Origin: Branchiostoma floridae
Lineage: Eukaryota; Chordata; Leptocardii; Amphioxiformes; Branchiostomatidae
DNA length: 64,000 bases
Direction of reading: 5' to 3'
NCBI RefSeq assembly: GCF_000003815.2
Contig: NC_049987.1
Span: 1,812,428-1,876,427, forward strand
Both the position numbers and the translations under genes were made by a program. Shown in pieces: positions 33,439 to 42,639 of this stretch. The notes beneath the pieces were generated by a model that worked only from the letters and a program-made list of their open reading frames with translations, searched no databases and was not told the DNA's origin. Position 1 is the first letter of the stretch. Every line of letters begins with the position of its first letter.

Positions 33439-34055
33439 TAGAACAAAGGCCTAGGGCATTATATTTGCCATGCCGAAAGAAACATCGCAGATTTATTATT
33501 ATCTCCGTAAAAATGAAAGAAATTCGTTCTCATGTGTGTTTGACTTTTTTAAACATGGATTATCGTAGATTGACATGATGTAACTTGTAGGTTGTTTATT
33601 TCAATTTGTAAAACCAACCTCACTTTCTGCCAAATCGGTTTTCGGCATTTGAATAAAGATTCCAAAACGTACAAATGTTTGTTATTGTTATTGTTTCGTG
33701 CTGTTTTTCTGCATTACTTTAGTCATACAGGCACATTTCAAGCAATAACGGACACTGCAAAATTTTCAGTTTCGTTACAGATTGTACCATATGTACAAAA
33801 TAACTACAGTATTTCAAAACAGCATAAAGACTATTATTTATTTATAAACCAAGAACAGATGGAAAACATAATAATCCACAAGTTTCATTTAACGGCAATC
33901 TCGTTATTATTCTAACATTTTCCTTAAATGTATCATTTTGTTAGTTTATTCGTTACTTTACACATGAACAGAACATTGGCATTTTACATCCGGCAACCTA
34001 TTCTTAAATATAGCCATTGGCACAGAGTACATGTATTGATCTAAGAGAAATAATA

Positions 34056-34275
34056 TCAAGGCTCACAGCGACTCTTACTGACACTGAATACCTTGCTCAG
34101 CGCGTTGTCTACCACAATAAACCTCCCGTCAGACAACGCCTGTACTCCGTACGGCTCTCGTAAGCCGTCGGCCGGCGCTGCCACTAGCCGACAAAACCAG
34201 AGATGATCCCGAGGATTGAAGAGTTTCACTAGTCGGTTCCCTGCATCTAACACCACGATTTTGCCCTGTCTGTCT
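34056..34275 (-). CDS. Orphan terminal exon with NHL-type repeats
   Basis: The minus strand reads GKIVVLDAGNRLVKLFNP, then LREPYGVQALSDGRFIVVDN and ALSKVFSVS before TGA. 'I-V-V-x-D-x-G-N-R-x-V-x-x-F' and 'P-x-G-V-x-x-x-x-D-G-x-x-x-V-x-D' are NHL propeller repeats, as at the end of TRIM-NHL proteins. An acceptor-like gacag precedes it. No partner exon lies in the 1.3 kb upstream, where the ROCO gene ends. It stops six bases from the segmental-duplication breakpoint. It is probably a stranded gene fragment, or less likely an alternative 3' exon. Confidence 0.5.
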
Positions 34276-34279
34276 GCCT

Positions 34280-35575
34280 ATATATGCCACTTGAAATGCA
34301 GCAAATTTGTGACAAAATCACTGGTTCCTTCGTTTTTCCACAATCCCTGTAATGTTTTTCATAAAAATGCGCAACATTCATGGCTATCATAGCCACGGGT
34401 GGGATTTCACCCCCTGCAAAGTGGCTGTCACCTGAGAAGACACGAAGAATTCAAATAGTAGCTCAAAATGAAACAATTTAGTTCACAGAATGTTTGTTTG
34501 GCAGGTAAAACTAGCTACCCAGCCCCTATGTCCAAGCACGTCAGATCGCTACTGTCACTGATCTTGGCGTCTATGTGAGGTGGCTCATGCCTGTCGCCAA
34601 AGTCGGTAACAAATGTTATCGCCACGTGTACGATGGTTGCCACGGTTTTATTATCCACGTTTAAGACTAGCGAATTTGACCTTTTTTTTTACTTTTAATA
34701 GGTAACTTACTTGTGAATGATAGGCGGCATGTCGTTGTATTATACATTTTGTTACGCGTAAAAGGTACCTTACGCCTTCATGTACAATTAATCAAAAGTA
34801 AAAAAAAAATACGAAAGAAATCATTAATCAGATTTCACCATTATGTAATTGATTATTTCACTAGCAATGTATCACTTATACACTGATACTATTCATCCGA
34901 TCTCAGGAACTCCTGCCAAATGCGAAATCGGGAATAACTTCCTAACACGGTATCTTTTTGTAACATGTTCGTTCTATGCATTAACATGTTGACATATTTA
35001 CATTATGTAGACATTTTTACATTATTCAGTTGTCGCGAAATAAAGTTCTTGTCTATTTACATCAAAAGACTTTAAAAAGTAAAGCCATGTGGCGATCAAA
35101 ATTGGCATTACTTAGGCTTGTCAGCAATGGATTAAAATAAGTAGATATGTACAGATATGAGTAGATATGAGTCTTAGACGAATCAATCCAAGGTATTCGT
35201 CATCTTAAGAAAATGCATAGAGAAACATACTTTACATGTCTAAACCCAGACTATTGTTGTCATTTACCTCTTACATACTTAATTTATACACTCATTTTAT
35301 CTACTAGTATGCATAACTTCGTGAGATTTAATCAAAATAACCTCCATATTTCTTGTATTGAGATGTTTTTTAAGCCAGATCCAATTGTAATAACATTGCT
35401 GTTATTAATCTGCAATATATATACACTCACTCCATCTGTACGGAAAGTAATGACATGTAACAAGTAAGATATTTTCAATACAATTTTCCATAACGTGATC
35501 TTTCAAAGACAAATGTACAAATCAATGTTCAACAACAAAAATACAATGACTGTGTCTAGCTGTATAAATGTACAG
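34280..35575. other. No gene seen
   Basis: AT-rich DNA between the NHL exon and the ROCO stop codon. It may contain the ROCO 3' UTR. No polyadenylation site could be assigned. Confidence 0.45.
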
Positions 35576-35868
35576 CTAAATAGCTGCAGCCCCTTCCTTA
35601 GACAGCGGGCTATCCTCTAGGAGGTTTGCAGCGATCGGGTCAGCTTTCTCCAGAACTAGTCGAAACCCGGCGCAAGCGTGCTCACCTTTGGCCTCTAGAA
35701 TGTCCAGCAGCTCACGCGCTGCATCTTGGGGAGTCTTGGCAGACCGGATGCGGTCGTTCTCCTCCATGTTGATTACGTCATCAGCTCGTAGATGGTCCAG
35801 GATGGGGCTGATGTGACGCAGGGTCTCCACCAACTCGGGACGCTTCCGGGCCACTCTTCCCAGCATGC
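35576..35868 (-). CDS. CARD domain, terminal exon
   Basis: Reads GMLGRVARKRPELVETLRHI, then SPILDHLRADDVINMEENDR, IRSAKTPQDAARELLDILEA, KGEHACAGFRLVLEKADPIA and a short tail to TAG. The pattern 'L-x-x-x-L-x-H-I-x-x-I-L-D-H-L ... V-I-x-x-E-E ... T-x-x-x-x-A-x-x-L-L-D-I-L-x-x-K-G ... F-x-x-x-L' is that of a CARD. A death domain, as in DAPK1, is the alternative but fits less well. Phase 1 in. Confidence 0.85.
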
Positions 35869-38800
35869 CTGCCACAATACAAAATGCAAATATTTAGTAA
35901 AATTCCTTCTTGTAACTTCCAGGTGTGCCTGCTTGGAGATCAGGTGTGTCCCTTCGCCAGTATAGCTTGCTTTGATGACTGGTTAGGAGGAATTTTTTTG
36001 CAAAGTATGTCATGAACTTACATTAAATGTACATAAAAAGGGTTTTGAAGATATGGCATTTTCAGTCACGCATCTTTGACAAAATTGTCTGTACAGGAAC
36101 CCCATATTGAGATCCAGCATAAGATGTGGAACACACCTTTCAAATCTCCGAGTTGCAACAGGAGGTCCTTGGCGTCTTCAGGAATGTTCTTCCGAGGATG
36201 GACGACGTCCCTGCCCGCCTCCGCAGCCTCCTCAACCTCTTCCCTGCTGTAGGCATGAATCTCTGACCTGTGCTCCCGAAGGTCCAGAGCGCTCAGCACC
36301 ATATCACGTGTCCTGGCTCCTGGGCTGGTCTCCTGTAGAAGGATGTACACCATATCCATCAGGAGGTTCATGAGAGATGTGCAGTGCTTCCTGATGCATT
36401 TCTTGCTCCTGACGAAGATGTTGAGCTGCCTCTTATCCTGTGTAAGCTGCAGCAACGCTTCAGCCTTCCCATCGGTACATTTGACGCTGTTCTTCCAAAG
36501 GAGAGGTCGGTGAAGCTTCTCTGGGTGTGCCTGCATTAGCAGTGTCTGCAGTCTGGGGAACAGGTCGCACGAGAAGCTGTCAACCTCCGTGCGGCAGCAG
36601 ATCTGTGCCCCGAAGTAGACTGCCTGGCTGGACAACGTAGACCAGGCCTCCTCGTCTATTTCTTGTTCCAGCAAGCTGGGGAGGATGAAGGTGTTATTGT
36701 CGTACGTGTGACAGAGCTGGAAGTCCTGGAGAAGTTTGGTCAGCTGCGGGATGTCGGCAACGTCACTGAAGACGCGGTCGAGCTCCTGGCGAGTGACGTA
36801 CATGCAGTGCTTATCAGCACGTTGGAGTTTAAGGATGGGGAAGTCTTCAGGGGCAAGCAGACAGCCGAAGACTGACGTGAACAGCCACTGGGGAGACAGA
36901 GCTACCATCGAATTTCGGCGGAGGTAGATGATCTGAACATGAAAGAAATGCGTATTGTTAACTCTCTTGTTGGACCTCACATATTATGTTGCACAAGGTT
37001 TCGTTTACAGTAAAACGTATACTATGGTATCTTAAGATTTTCTGCATAGCAGCGCAGTTTAAGACTTTGCTTTTGAAATACAAGATTTTTTTTTTGTTTT
37101 TGGTCCTACTAGCTACCTGACTGAGTGTGCCTACCTCTCCAATATCATGTAAGTATGATGATGCAAGCTGTACAGTTCTCTCAGTGAGCTTGGTAGATAT
37201 ATCCTTTCGAACAGTTGTCAGGTACTCCTCCCACTGCAGTACCGGGAACGTCTGTTTCTCTTCCCTCCAGTTTGTCAGGTTGGACATCAACTGCAAACAG
37301 ACTTTGGGAACTGGTTGTCGGTCCTGTATGTTTTTCCCAAGTAGGAAAGTGTACAGATATGGAGAAGCTAGTGATTAAAATAAACCATGTAAATCGTGTT
37401 CCACTTTTTTTCACAGTGACAATGTGGCTTTGTACCCACATTTCTAACTTATTTTAACTGTGCCACATGCAACGTGCAGAAAGAATGTAAAAATAGTTTT
37501 TTATCTCCCCGACCCAATTCAATTACCCATTTAACACCTGGGTCCCGTAAACTGCCTTTCCCAAGGGTACAATGTCGGGGGCACGGTGAGTATTGAACTC
37601 GGGACCTCTAGGCAACGAGTCTGATACCCTACCAGTTACGCCAAACATGACGCCGCTTATTTCTATTCTCGTTTCACACAAAATGTTAACATTATGCATT
37701 GTACCTGCAACATTTCTGTCTTGAAATTAGCAAACACGTCTCGCAGCCGTCTGATGTCAGTAGAACCCGCTTTCAGGCAATTCATCAGGAACACCTCCCG
37801 TGACACCACTAGTGACCCCTCGAACAGTTTTCTGTAGTGTTCTACCATGGCTTGGGCACGGCGAAGACCTGCATTTTTTTGCACAAAATGGAAAGTTGTG
37901 TGGCAGTTATGTAGCAGCAATGGTACGGAGGACGCGCCGAGCATAATGTAAAAAATCTCAGCAGTATATCCTCTTGGACTAAAGATTGATATACATTAGC
38001 ATTTTATAAATGCACATATCGTATTGAATGTAGCACCAATCTTTTCATGGTGTAACGTCGAGACGACACTAATACATTACCAGTTTTCCTGTCCGGATCC
38101 TGTAACTTGTCAGCATGACTGGCAATCAACACGATCCGAGGTTTGTTGGTAGGATCTGGGTTACTGCAGTTGATAAACGTTAGCCAGCCATGGACCTAAT
38201 AAAAGGAAGGAAATGTTGAAAACTTGATGAAGAACCCATCCTCGTTATTAACTACGAACTGCTATGGAGTTGCGATGCTTACAATGGAACATTTAGAGGG
38301 TTGATGAAGATACAGTCATTGGGCTAACGATATCTCAAAGCCGATCACAATCAAGTAAATATCCCTCCGGAACTTAAATTGTTCATCCATCGCTAATCCA
38401 TCGTTACATTATTAATAAGAAACATTTATATGGGTTGTTCAAAACTAGGATATTATCTTGTCCCTTGAAATTGGGAGAACAGTCTGCCTACTTGAAGTTC
38501 CTTTCCTCCTCCTCATCTNNNNNNNNNNNNNNNNNNNNNNNNNNNNNNNNNNNNNNNNNNNNNNNNNNNNNNNNNNNNNNNNNNNNNNNNNNNNNNNNNN
38601 NNNNNNNNNNNNNNNNNNCTGGCATTTTGCATTTATACATAATGTCACATTTATCATTTTACCTACCTGCGTATTGACTTTTAGGTCAGCATGGTTCTGG
38701 ATAAGCAGCTTCACAACCTCGATGTGCCGTTTACTACACGCTACATTTACAGCTGTGTGTCCGTCCTGTAAAACAACAGTTGGACACATATAAAAAAGAA

Positions 38801-41800
38801 GAATATACTACTTGTTGTATTGCGCCGTTGAATTTGTTCAAACTATTATTCACATTCGCTCTTTTACTAAGTACCTTGTTAGTCACGTTGAGATCCACGT
38901 GGTTCTCAATGAGCATCTCTGCAACCGTGCGCCGACCTTCTCTACACGCAGCATGTAAAACTGTGTCTCCATCCTGTAACATAAGAGTTAAAGCAAAGGT
39001 CACAGAAATCATAGGATTTGTTTGTTTTTTTTCTCACGTTGTTAGCAAAGTTGAGATAGCCTGTTACCTCACGAAGAGCAACTCGGCAACCTTGTCAAAA
39101 CATTCTCTACTCGCTTCATCTAGACCTTTGTCTCCGCAGTGTAGTAAAACAAGAATTAAAGCAAAGGTCTCGGGAAACACTCATCTGTGGCAGTCGGCCA
39201 ATACATAAAAGTACAACGTTTACATTCCTTTATTTACTTACGTTGTTAGTCACCTTGACATCAGCCTGGTTCTTAATGAGCAGCTTGACAACCAAGTCAT
39301 CGCCTTTTCTACACGCTACATGTAGAACTGTGTCTCCGTGCTGTAAAAAATCAGTTGATGCTAAGGTAATAAGGAAATCTGACTGTTTGTAGTCGGCAAC
39401 TGCATCCATGCAAACACAATGTTCACAGAATTTACCTACCTTGTCTGTCACGTTGAGATCGTCCTTCTTAATGAGCAGCTTCAAAACCTTGAAATGGCGT
39501 TTTCTGTACGCTATATGGAGACCCGTGTCTCCGTTCTGTAACACAACAGTTCGAGCAAATGTCACAAAGAAATCTAGCAGTTTGTTGTTGACCATTGAAT
39601 TCGTACAAAGACACTGTACGACAAATGTTTTTTTTTACGTACCTTGTTAGTCACGTTAAGATCAGCCTGGTTCCTGATTAGCAGCTCCACAACCTTGTCA
39701 TGGCCTTGTCTACACGCTACATGCAGAGCTGTGTCTCCGTAGTGCTGTAACACAAAAATTAAAGCAAAAGTCACGTGAAACCTTGCAGCTGTCGAAGTCG
39801 GTCATTGCATCTATACAAACACCCCTTTACCTAGTTAGCCACGTTAAGATCAGCCTGGATTTTAATAAGCAGCTCTTTAACATTGTCAAGACCTTCTCTA
39901 CACGTTCACGCTAGATATGAAAATGCACGTGCCGCCGGCGTAATATATCACAACAGTTAAAACATTGATCACGAAAGTACGAATGTTCCTATTCTTCAGT
40001 TACATCTTCCCAAAGACAATGTGCATTTTTACTTACATTGTTAGTCTCGCTTAGATCAGCCTAGTTCTTAATGATACAGCAGAGTGAAAAAAGTGTTAAC
40101 AAATACATGTAAGATACAAAGGTTTGTCAACCTTTGCATATGTACAAACACAATGTTCACATTTGCTAGTTCACTTACCTTGTTAGCCACGTTGAGATCA
40201 GCCTGGTTCTTAGTGAGCAGCTCCACAACCTTGTAATGACCTTCTCTACAAGCCAGAAGCAGAGCTGTATCTCCATTCTGCAACACAACAGTTAAAGTAA
40301 AGAGCAGCTCAACAACCTTGCCATGACCTCCTCCACAAGCTAGATGTAGAGCCGTGTTTAACACTACAGTTAAAGCAAAGGTCATAAAGATATCAGGTGG
40401 TTTGTAGTCGATCTTTGCGTATGTACAAATACAATGTACTAAGAGCTTTTACTTACCTTGTCAGGCACGTTGAGATCAGCCTGGTTCTTAATAAGCAGCT
40501 CCACAACCTTTTCTGACCTTCTTTACACGCGAGAAGCAGACCTGTGTCTCCATTCTGTAAAACAACAGTTAAAGCAAAGGTCACAAAGAATAGGTTATTT
40601 GCTGTTGGCCATCGGATTTGTTCAAAGACAATGTACCACAAGTACTTTCTACTTACCAGGGAGTTGGTCACGTTGGGGTCAGCCTGATTCTTAATGAGCA
40701 GCGCCACAACCTTGTCATTGCCTCTTCTACACGCTGCATGTAGAACTGTGTCACCATTCTGTAACACAACAGTTAAAGCAAAGATCACAAAGACCTCTGC
40801 AAATGTGAAAACGCAATGTTTACATTCACTTTTTTCTTTACCTTGTCGTTTACGTTGAGATCAGCCTGAGTCTTGATGATTCACGCCACAACCTTTAAAC
40901 GATCTCTTCTACACGCTACTTTTCTACCCTGGGGGCCAGACAGGATCGGTTGGCTTGCGAGTTATGTTCGCTGACCCAAGGCAGTCAGTCGCGAATTTTA
41001 CATTAGATCTCCGGGGATCGATGGGGAGTTTAAGCCCAAAGGAGTTATCACTACCCTTTTCACGTCTGGTGTCTCCTGCCATGCAGAGCATCCAAGAGGA
41101 GCTGGTCAGTGCTGCGATTGATAACCCCACCGCCCAGCATGTCCACCCCCCCCCCGGTACAAAATCTGGCTGCAGCTGCATTTCAACTTATTAAGTCAAC
41201 ATAAAACAATCCCACCTCCGTTTGAAGGGCCAGACCTAAGCAATATTTCCCACACTTTGCATGTTTTCAATTTGTAAACTGATGATGATTTGTACAATTG
41301 TAAAGTAAAAATAGTCATTTTCCCAGCAGTTGTGGTTCAAAATTTCCACATGTGGATTGTGATGCCCTATTAGGCCCAGTATGCTGCTGTACTGGGACTA
41401 CAGGCAATTAGTGCCAGGCCAATAGTGGCCCTCGCTCAGAATAGAAGGCGGGAGCTTAACAGTCAAGAGAGAAGACACCAGGCGGGAAAAGGGTAGGTGG
41501 ACCTACTTCGGGCTTAACAGCCAAACTAATAGCAGATCGGCGGGCCTGACTGTCTTTGGCCACCGAATAAACTGTCCTATCTGCCCGATCCCGACTGGCC
41601 CCTAGGGTATACTTTTAGGGCTGTGTCTCCGTATTCTTGCAAAACGCAGTTAAACCAAGGGTCACAAAGACCGATACACTTGCCTAGCACCTGTTGTCGG
41701 CTGCTGCATCTTTACATCGTACATACTGTCAAATAAAGTAATGTGAATCGTAGATTTCATGACTCATATTACTTTATTTACTTAGTAATACCTTGTTAGT

Positions 41801-42635
41801 CACATGGATATCAGCCTTGAGCTTAATGAGCAGCTCCACAACCTTGCCATGACCTTCTCGACACGCCAGAAGCAGTGCTGTATCTCCATTCTGTAAAACA
41901 ATGAAAAGTAAATGTCATAAAACAGCACGGTGGTTTGTAGTAGGCCGTTCATCTGTACAAATATAATGTTCAGCTCTTCCAGTTTACTTTTCTAAGTTTT
42001 CTGACATGTTGATATCAAGCTGTATTCTTACTAATAAGAGCACTTACAAATATTACCTTCTCTACGCCTTACATGCTGAATTGTGTCTACAACCATGCTA
42101 TATTTTTTCCTACACAAACAACGTTAGTTAATTAGTGATATAAGTAGCGCATGCAAACAAAACAGATATTTCTTAATGTGCTATTGCTGCCACTGCATTC
42201 ACATAGGTAGCTTACTTGAACCGCGACCGCTTGATTTTTTTTTCAATTGAAAAACTAAAATGATATTTGGATTAAAAGAAATAGTCACACAGACTATAAA
42301 ACTAACGAAGGTACACATATTAACACATAAAGTTTTTTTTAAACTTTACAGTATCTTATCGTTTATTAATGTTAGGTATCAATTGGCAAGTTCAAATAAT
42401 GATTATTTAAATAGTTGACATCGTATACCTTCTTACTTTATCGGTTTCCTAACTTGTTGAATTTGTTCATAAATCTTACTTCATGCTCTCTCGAATTTTC
42501 TTGACAAATTCTGGACCTCCATGTACATACCGTAAAAGTCATTTTGACGTCCATCCCATCCTCCAGGCCCCTCCTCACAGTCTCTTCATCTCCGTCAATA
42601 ACAGCCAAGAAGAACTGACTCTTGTCCATGGTCAT
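35576..42635 (-). CDS. ROCO-family gene: ankyrin array, Roc-COR, CARD (whole locus)
   Basis: Minus-strand exons: 42635-42531 (cap); ankyrin exons at 41890, 40758, 40277, 39744, 39535, 39340, 38973 and 38765; Roc exons 38195-38081 and 37868-37705; COR exons 37290-37135 and 36932-36137; CARD exon 35868-35576. Visible coding sequence is 2424 bases, about 807 residues, and all phases match. Roc-COR proteins (LRRK, DAPK1, MFHAS1) are GTP-binding signalling scaffolds; CARDs recruit other CARD proteins in death and innate immune signalling. The protein should be cytosolic. The first half of Roc (P-loop, switches) is not visible and probably lies in the 100-N gap at 38519-38618. Which ankyrin exons are used in transcripts is unknown. 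Confidence 0.8.
36137..36932 (-). CDS. COR domain exon 2 (large)
   Basis: Continues COR directly: IIYLRRNSMVALSPQWLFTS, then VFGCLL. It goes on through L-x-R-V-F-S-D-V-A-D-I-P-Q-L and a C-terminal COR half with the phrases FPRLQTLLMQAHPE and QLNIFVRSKK. About 265 residues, ending in a helical linker (PEDAKDLLLQLGDLK) before the CARD exon. Acceptor gttcag, donor G|gtgtgt, phase 0 in and 1 out. Confidence 0.85.
37135..37290 (-). CDS. COR domain exon 1
   Basis: Reads LMSNLTNWREEKQTFPVLQW, then EEYLTTVRKDISTKLTERTV and QLASSYLHDIGE. 'W-x-x-Y-x-x-x-V-x-x-x-x-x-x-L-T-E ... x-x-x-Y-L-H-x-I-G-E' is the start of COR. Phase 0-0. Confidence 0.85.
37500..37646 (-). mobile_element. tRNA-derived SINE in a ROCO intron
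   Basis: On the minus strand it opens TTTGGCGTAACTGGTAGGG (A-box-like) and has GAGTTCAATACTC (B-box-like) about 35 bases later, then 'acccttgggaaaggcagttta' and 'acccaggtgttaaatgggta'. This order matches 49857-50020. The tRNA of origin cannot be named. Confidence 0.7.
37705..37868 (-). CDS. Roc C-terminal exon
   Basis: Reads LRRAQAMVEHYRKLFEGSLV, then VSREVFLMNCLKAGSTDIRR and LRDVFANFKTEMLQ. The 'S-x-x-V-F-x-x-N-C-x-x-x-x-S-x-x-I-x-x-L' order is typical of the end of a Roc domain. Phase 1 in, 0 out. Acceptor atgcag, donor CAG|gtacaa. Confidence 0.8.
38081..38195 (-). CDS. Roc GTPase exon with the G4 motif
   Basis: Reads VHGWLTFINC, then NKPRIVLIASHADKLQDPDR. 'I-V-L-I-x-S-H-A-D-K' is the beta-strand and guanine-specificity motif (N/T-K/H-x-D class) of Roc domains. 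Acceptor ttattag, donor G|gtaatg (phase 1). No P-loop is present in this exon. Confidence 0.85.
38519..38618. other. Assembly gap (100 N, size probably arbitrary)
   Basis: Exactly 100 N, a usual placeholder for a gap of unknown length. It lies where the first Roc exon(s), with the P-loop, should be. Confidence 0.95.
38667..38765 (-). CDS. Last visible ankyrin exon (33 residues)
   Basis: Reads DGHTAVNVACSKRHIEVVKL, then LIQNHADLKVNTQ, donor CAG|gtaggt. More diverged from the others, as expected for the exon next to the Roc domain. Phase 0-0. Confidence 0.85.
38875..38973 (-). CDS. Ankyrin exon (33 residues)
   Basis: Reads DGDTVLHAACREGRRTVAEM, then LIENHVDLNVTNK, donor AAG|gtactt. Intact, phase 0-0. 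It starts D-G rather than N-G, like the next exon. Confidence 0.85.
39038..39139 (-). pseudogene. Dead ankyrin exon
   Basis: Still reads CGDKGLDEAS and FDKVAELL, then meets a stop in place of the usual I-K-N-Q. The acceptor AG is also lost (ctacac|TGC). It occupies its expected place in the 200-bp periodicity. Confidence 0.7.
39242..39340 (-). CDS. Ankyrin exon (33 residues)
   Basis: Reads HGDTVLHVACRKGDDLVVKL, then LIKNQADVKVTNN, donor AAC|gtaagt. Intact, phase 0-0. Confidence 0.85.
39440..39535 (-). CDS. Ankyrin exon (32 residues)
   Basis: Reads NGDTGLHIAYRKRHFKVLKL, then LIKKDDLNVTDK. One residue is missing from the loop (K-K-D-D-L for K-N-Q-A-D-L), but the frame is kept. Confidence 0.8.
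39643..39744 (-). CDS. Ankyrin exon (34 residues)
   Basis: Reads HYGDTALHVACRQGHDKVVE, then LLIRNQADLNVTNK, donor AAG|gtacgt. Intact, phase 0-0. Confidence 0.85.
39831..39912 (-). pseudogene. Dead ankyrin exon
   Basis: The 3' half is recognisable (K-I-Q-A-D-L-N-V-A-N), but the last codon is TAG instead of AAG before gtaaag, and the 5' half dissolves into unrelated sequence. Confidence 0.65.
40037..40076 (-). pseudogene. Truncated ankyrin exon
   Basis: Only the end of a repeat remains (I-I-K-N-stop-A-D-L), with the donor AAT|gtaagt kept. Confidence 0.65.
40179..40277 (-). CDS. Ankyrin exon (33 residues)
   Basis: Reads NGDTALLLACREGHYKVVEL, then LTKNQADLNVANK, donor AAG|gtaagt. Intact, phase 0-0. 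Its acceptor is directly preceded by half of another ankyrin exon (40302-40360). Confidence 0.85.
40302..40360 (-). pseudogene. Half ankyrin exon fused to the next intron end
   Basis: Reads NTALHLACGGGHGKVVELL and then passes directly into 'tttactttaactgttgtgttgcag', the intron end of the exon at 40277. An unequal recombination between units explains it. Confidence 0.75.
40457..40554 (-). pseudogene. Ankyrin exon with a 1-bp deletion
   Basis: 98 bases instead of 99. Reads NGDTGLLLACKEGQ, then shifts where the others have D-K-V-V-E-L-L. Both splice sites (tttacag; AAG|gtaagt) are intact, so inclusion would break the reading frame and skipping would not. Confidence 0.75.
40657..40758 (-). CDS. 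Ankyrin exon (34 residues)
   Basis: Reads NGDTVLHAACRRGNDKVVAL, then LIKNQADPNVTNSL, with donor CTG|gtaagt. Intact, phase 0-0. Confidence 0.85.
40842..40924 (-). pseudogene. Ankyrin exon split by a transposon (3' part)
   Basis: Together with 41610-41640 it would read Y-G-D-T-A-L-K-V-A-C-R-R-D-R-L-K-V-V-A, then TGA. The 685-bp element at 40925-41609 sits between the two parts. The donor is AAG|gtaaag. It is dead both by the stop and by the insertion. Confidence 0.75.
40925..41609. mobile_element. hAT-like non-autonomous transposon inside an ankyrin exon
   Basis: The termini are TACCCTGGGGGCCAGACAGG and its inverted partner CCGACTGGCCCCTAGGGTA. The flanks are TACTTTTC and TACTTTTA, a near-perfect 8-bp target duplication as made by hAT transposases. 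No transposase frame is present. Removing it and one flank restores the order of the ankyrin exon. Confidence 0.75.
41792..41890 (-). CDS. Ankyrin exon (33 residues)
   Basis: Acceptor tttacag, donor AAG|gtatta. Reads NGDTALLLACREGHGKVVEL, then LIKLKADIHVTNK, one full ankyrin repeat, phase 0-0. Confidence 0.85.
41996..42094 (-). pseudogene. Dead ankyrin exon nearest the cap
   Basis: Diverged, with stops, but the order D-T-I-Q-H, R-R-E-G-N and L-D-I-N-M can still be traced on the minus strand at the position of a further repeat. Confidence 0.5.
42531..42635 (-). CDS. ROCO gene exon 1: N-terminal cap
   Basis: Reads MTMDKSQFFLAVIDGDEETV, then RRGLEDGMDVKMTFT, the usual helical lead-in to an ankyrin array. 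The second ATG (ccATGG, two codons in) has the better start context. The donor is ACG|gtatgt, phase 0, as for every ankyrin exon after it. Confidence 0.75.
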
Positions 42636-42639
42636 GGGG

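Larger units (their letters stand above)
26480..34050 (+). repeat. Segmental duplication, copy 1 (contains PEBP copy 1)
   Basis: Homologous in order to about 52722-60475. The left part shares 'gggctgctattcggcgctaact', 'acacaacaattgcctc' and 'ctcgaggtg-agctct-ctcaagcacgg', and the SINE beyond. Then come all seven PEBP exons and the 3' flank up to 'gatctaagag' at 34050, where identity stops abruptly. The two copies differ in inserted elements. Confidence 0.75.

Noticed and set aside
36107-36927. Plus-strand frames of 63-88 codons over the COR exon
   Set aside because: Antisense shadows of the long COR exon.
37627-37643. A-box and B-box sequences here and near 49870 as tRNA genes
   Set aside because: The boxes are followed by a shared non-tRNA body, and no cloverleaf with paired acceptor stem could be drawn. 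These are SINEs.
40924-41194. 85- and 79-codon frames inside the hAT-like element
   Set aside because: No transposase motif; the element is non-autonomous and the frames overlap each other on opposite strands.
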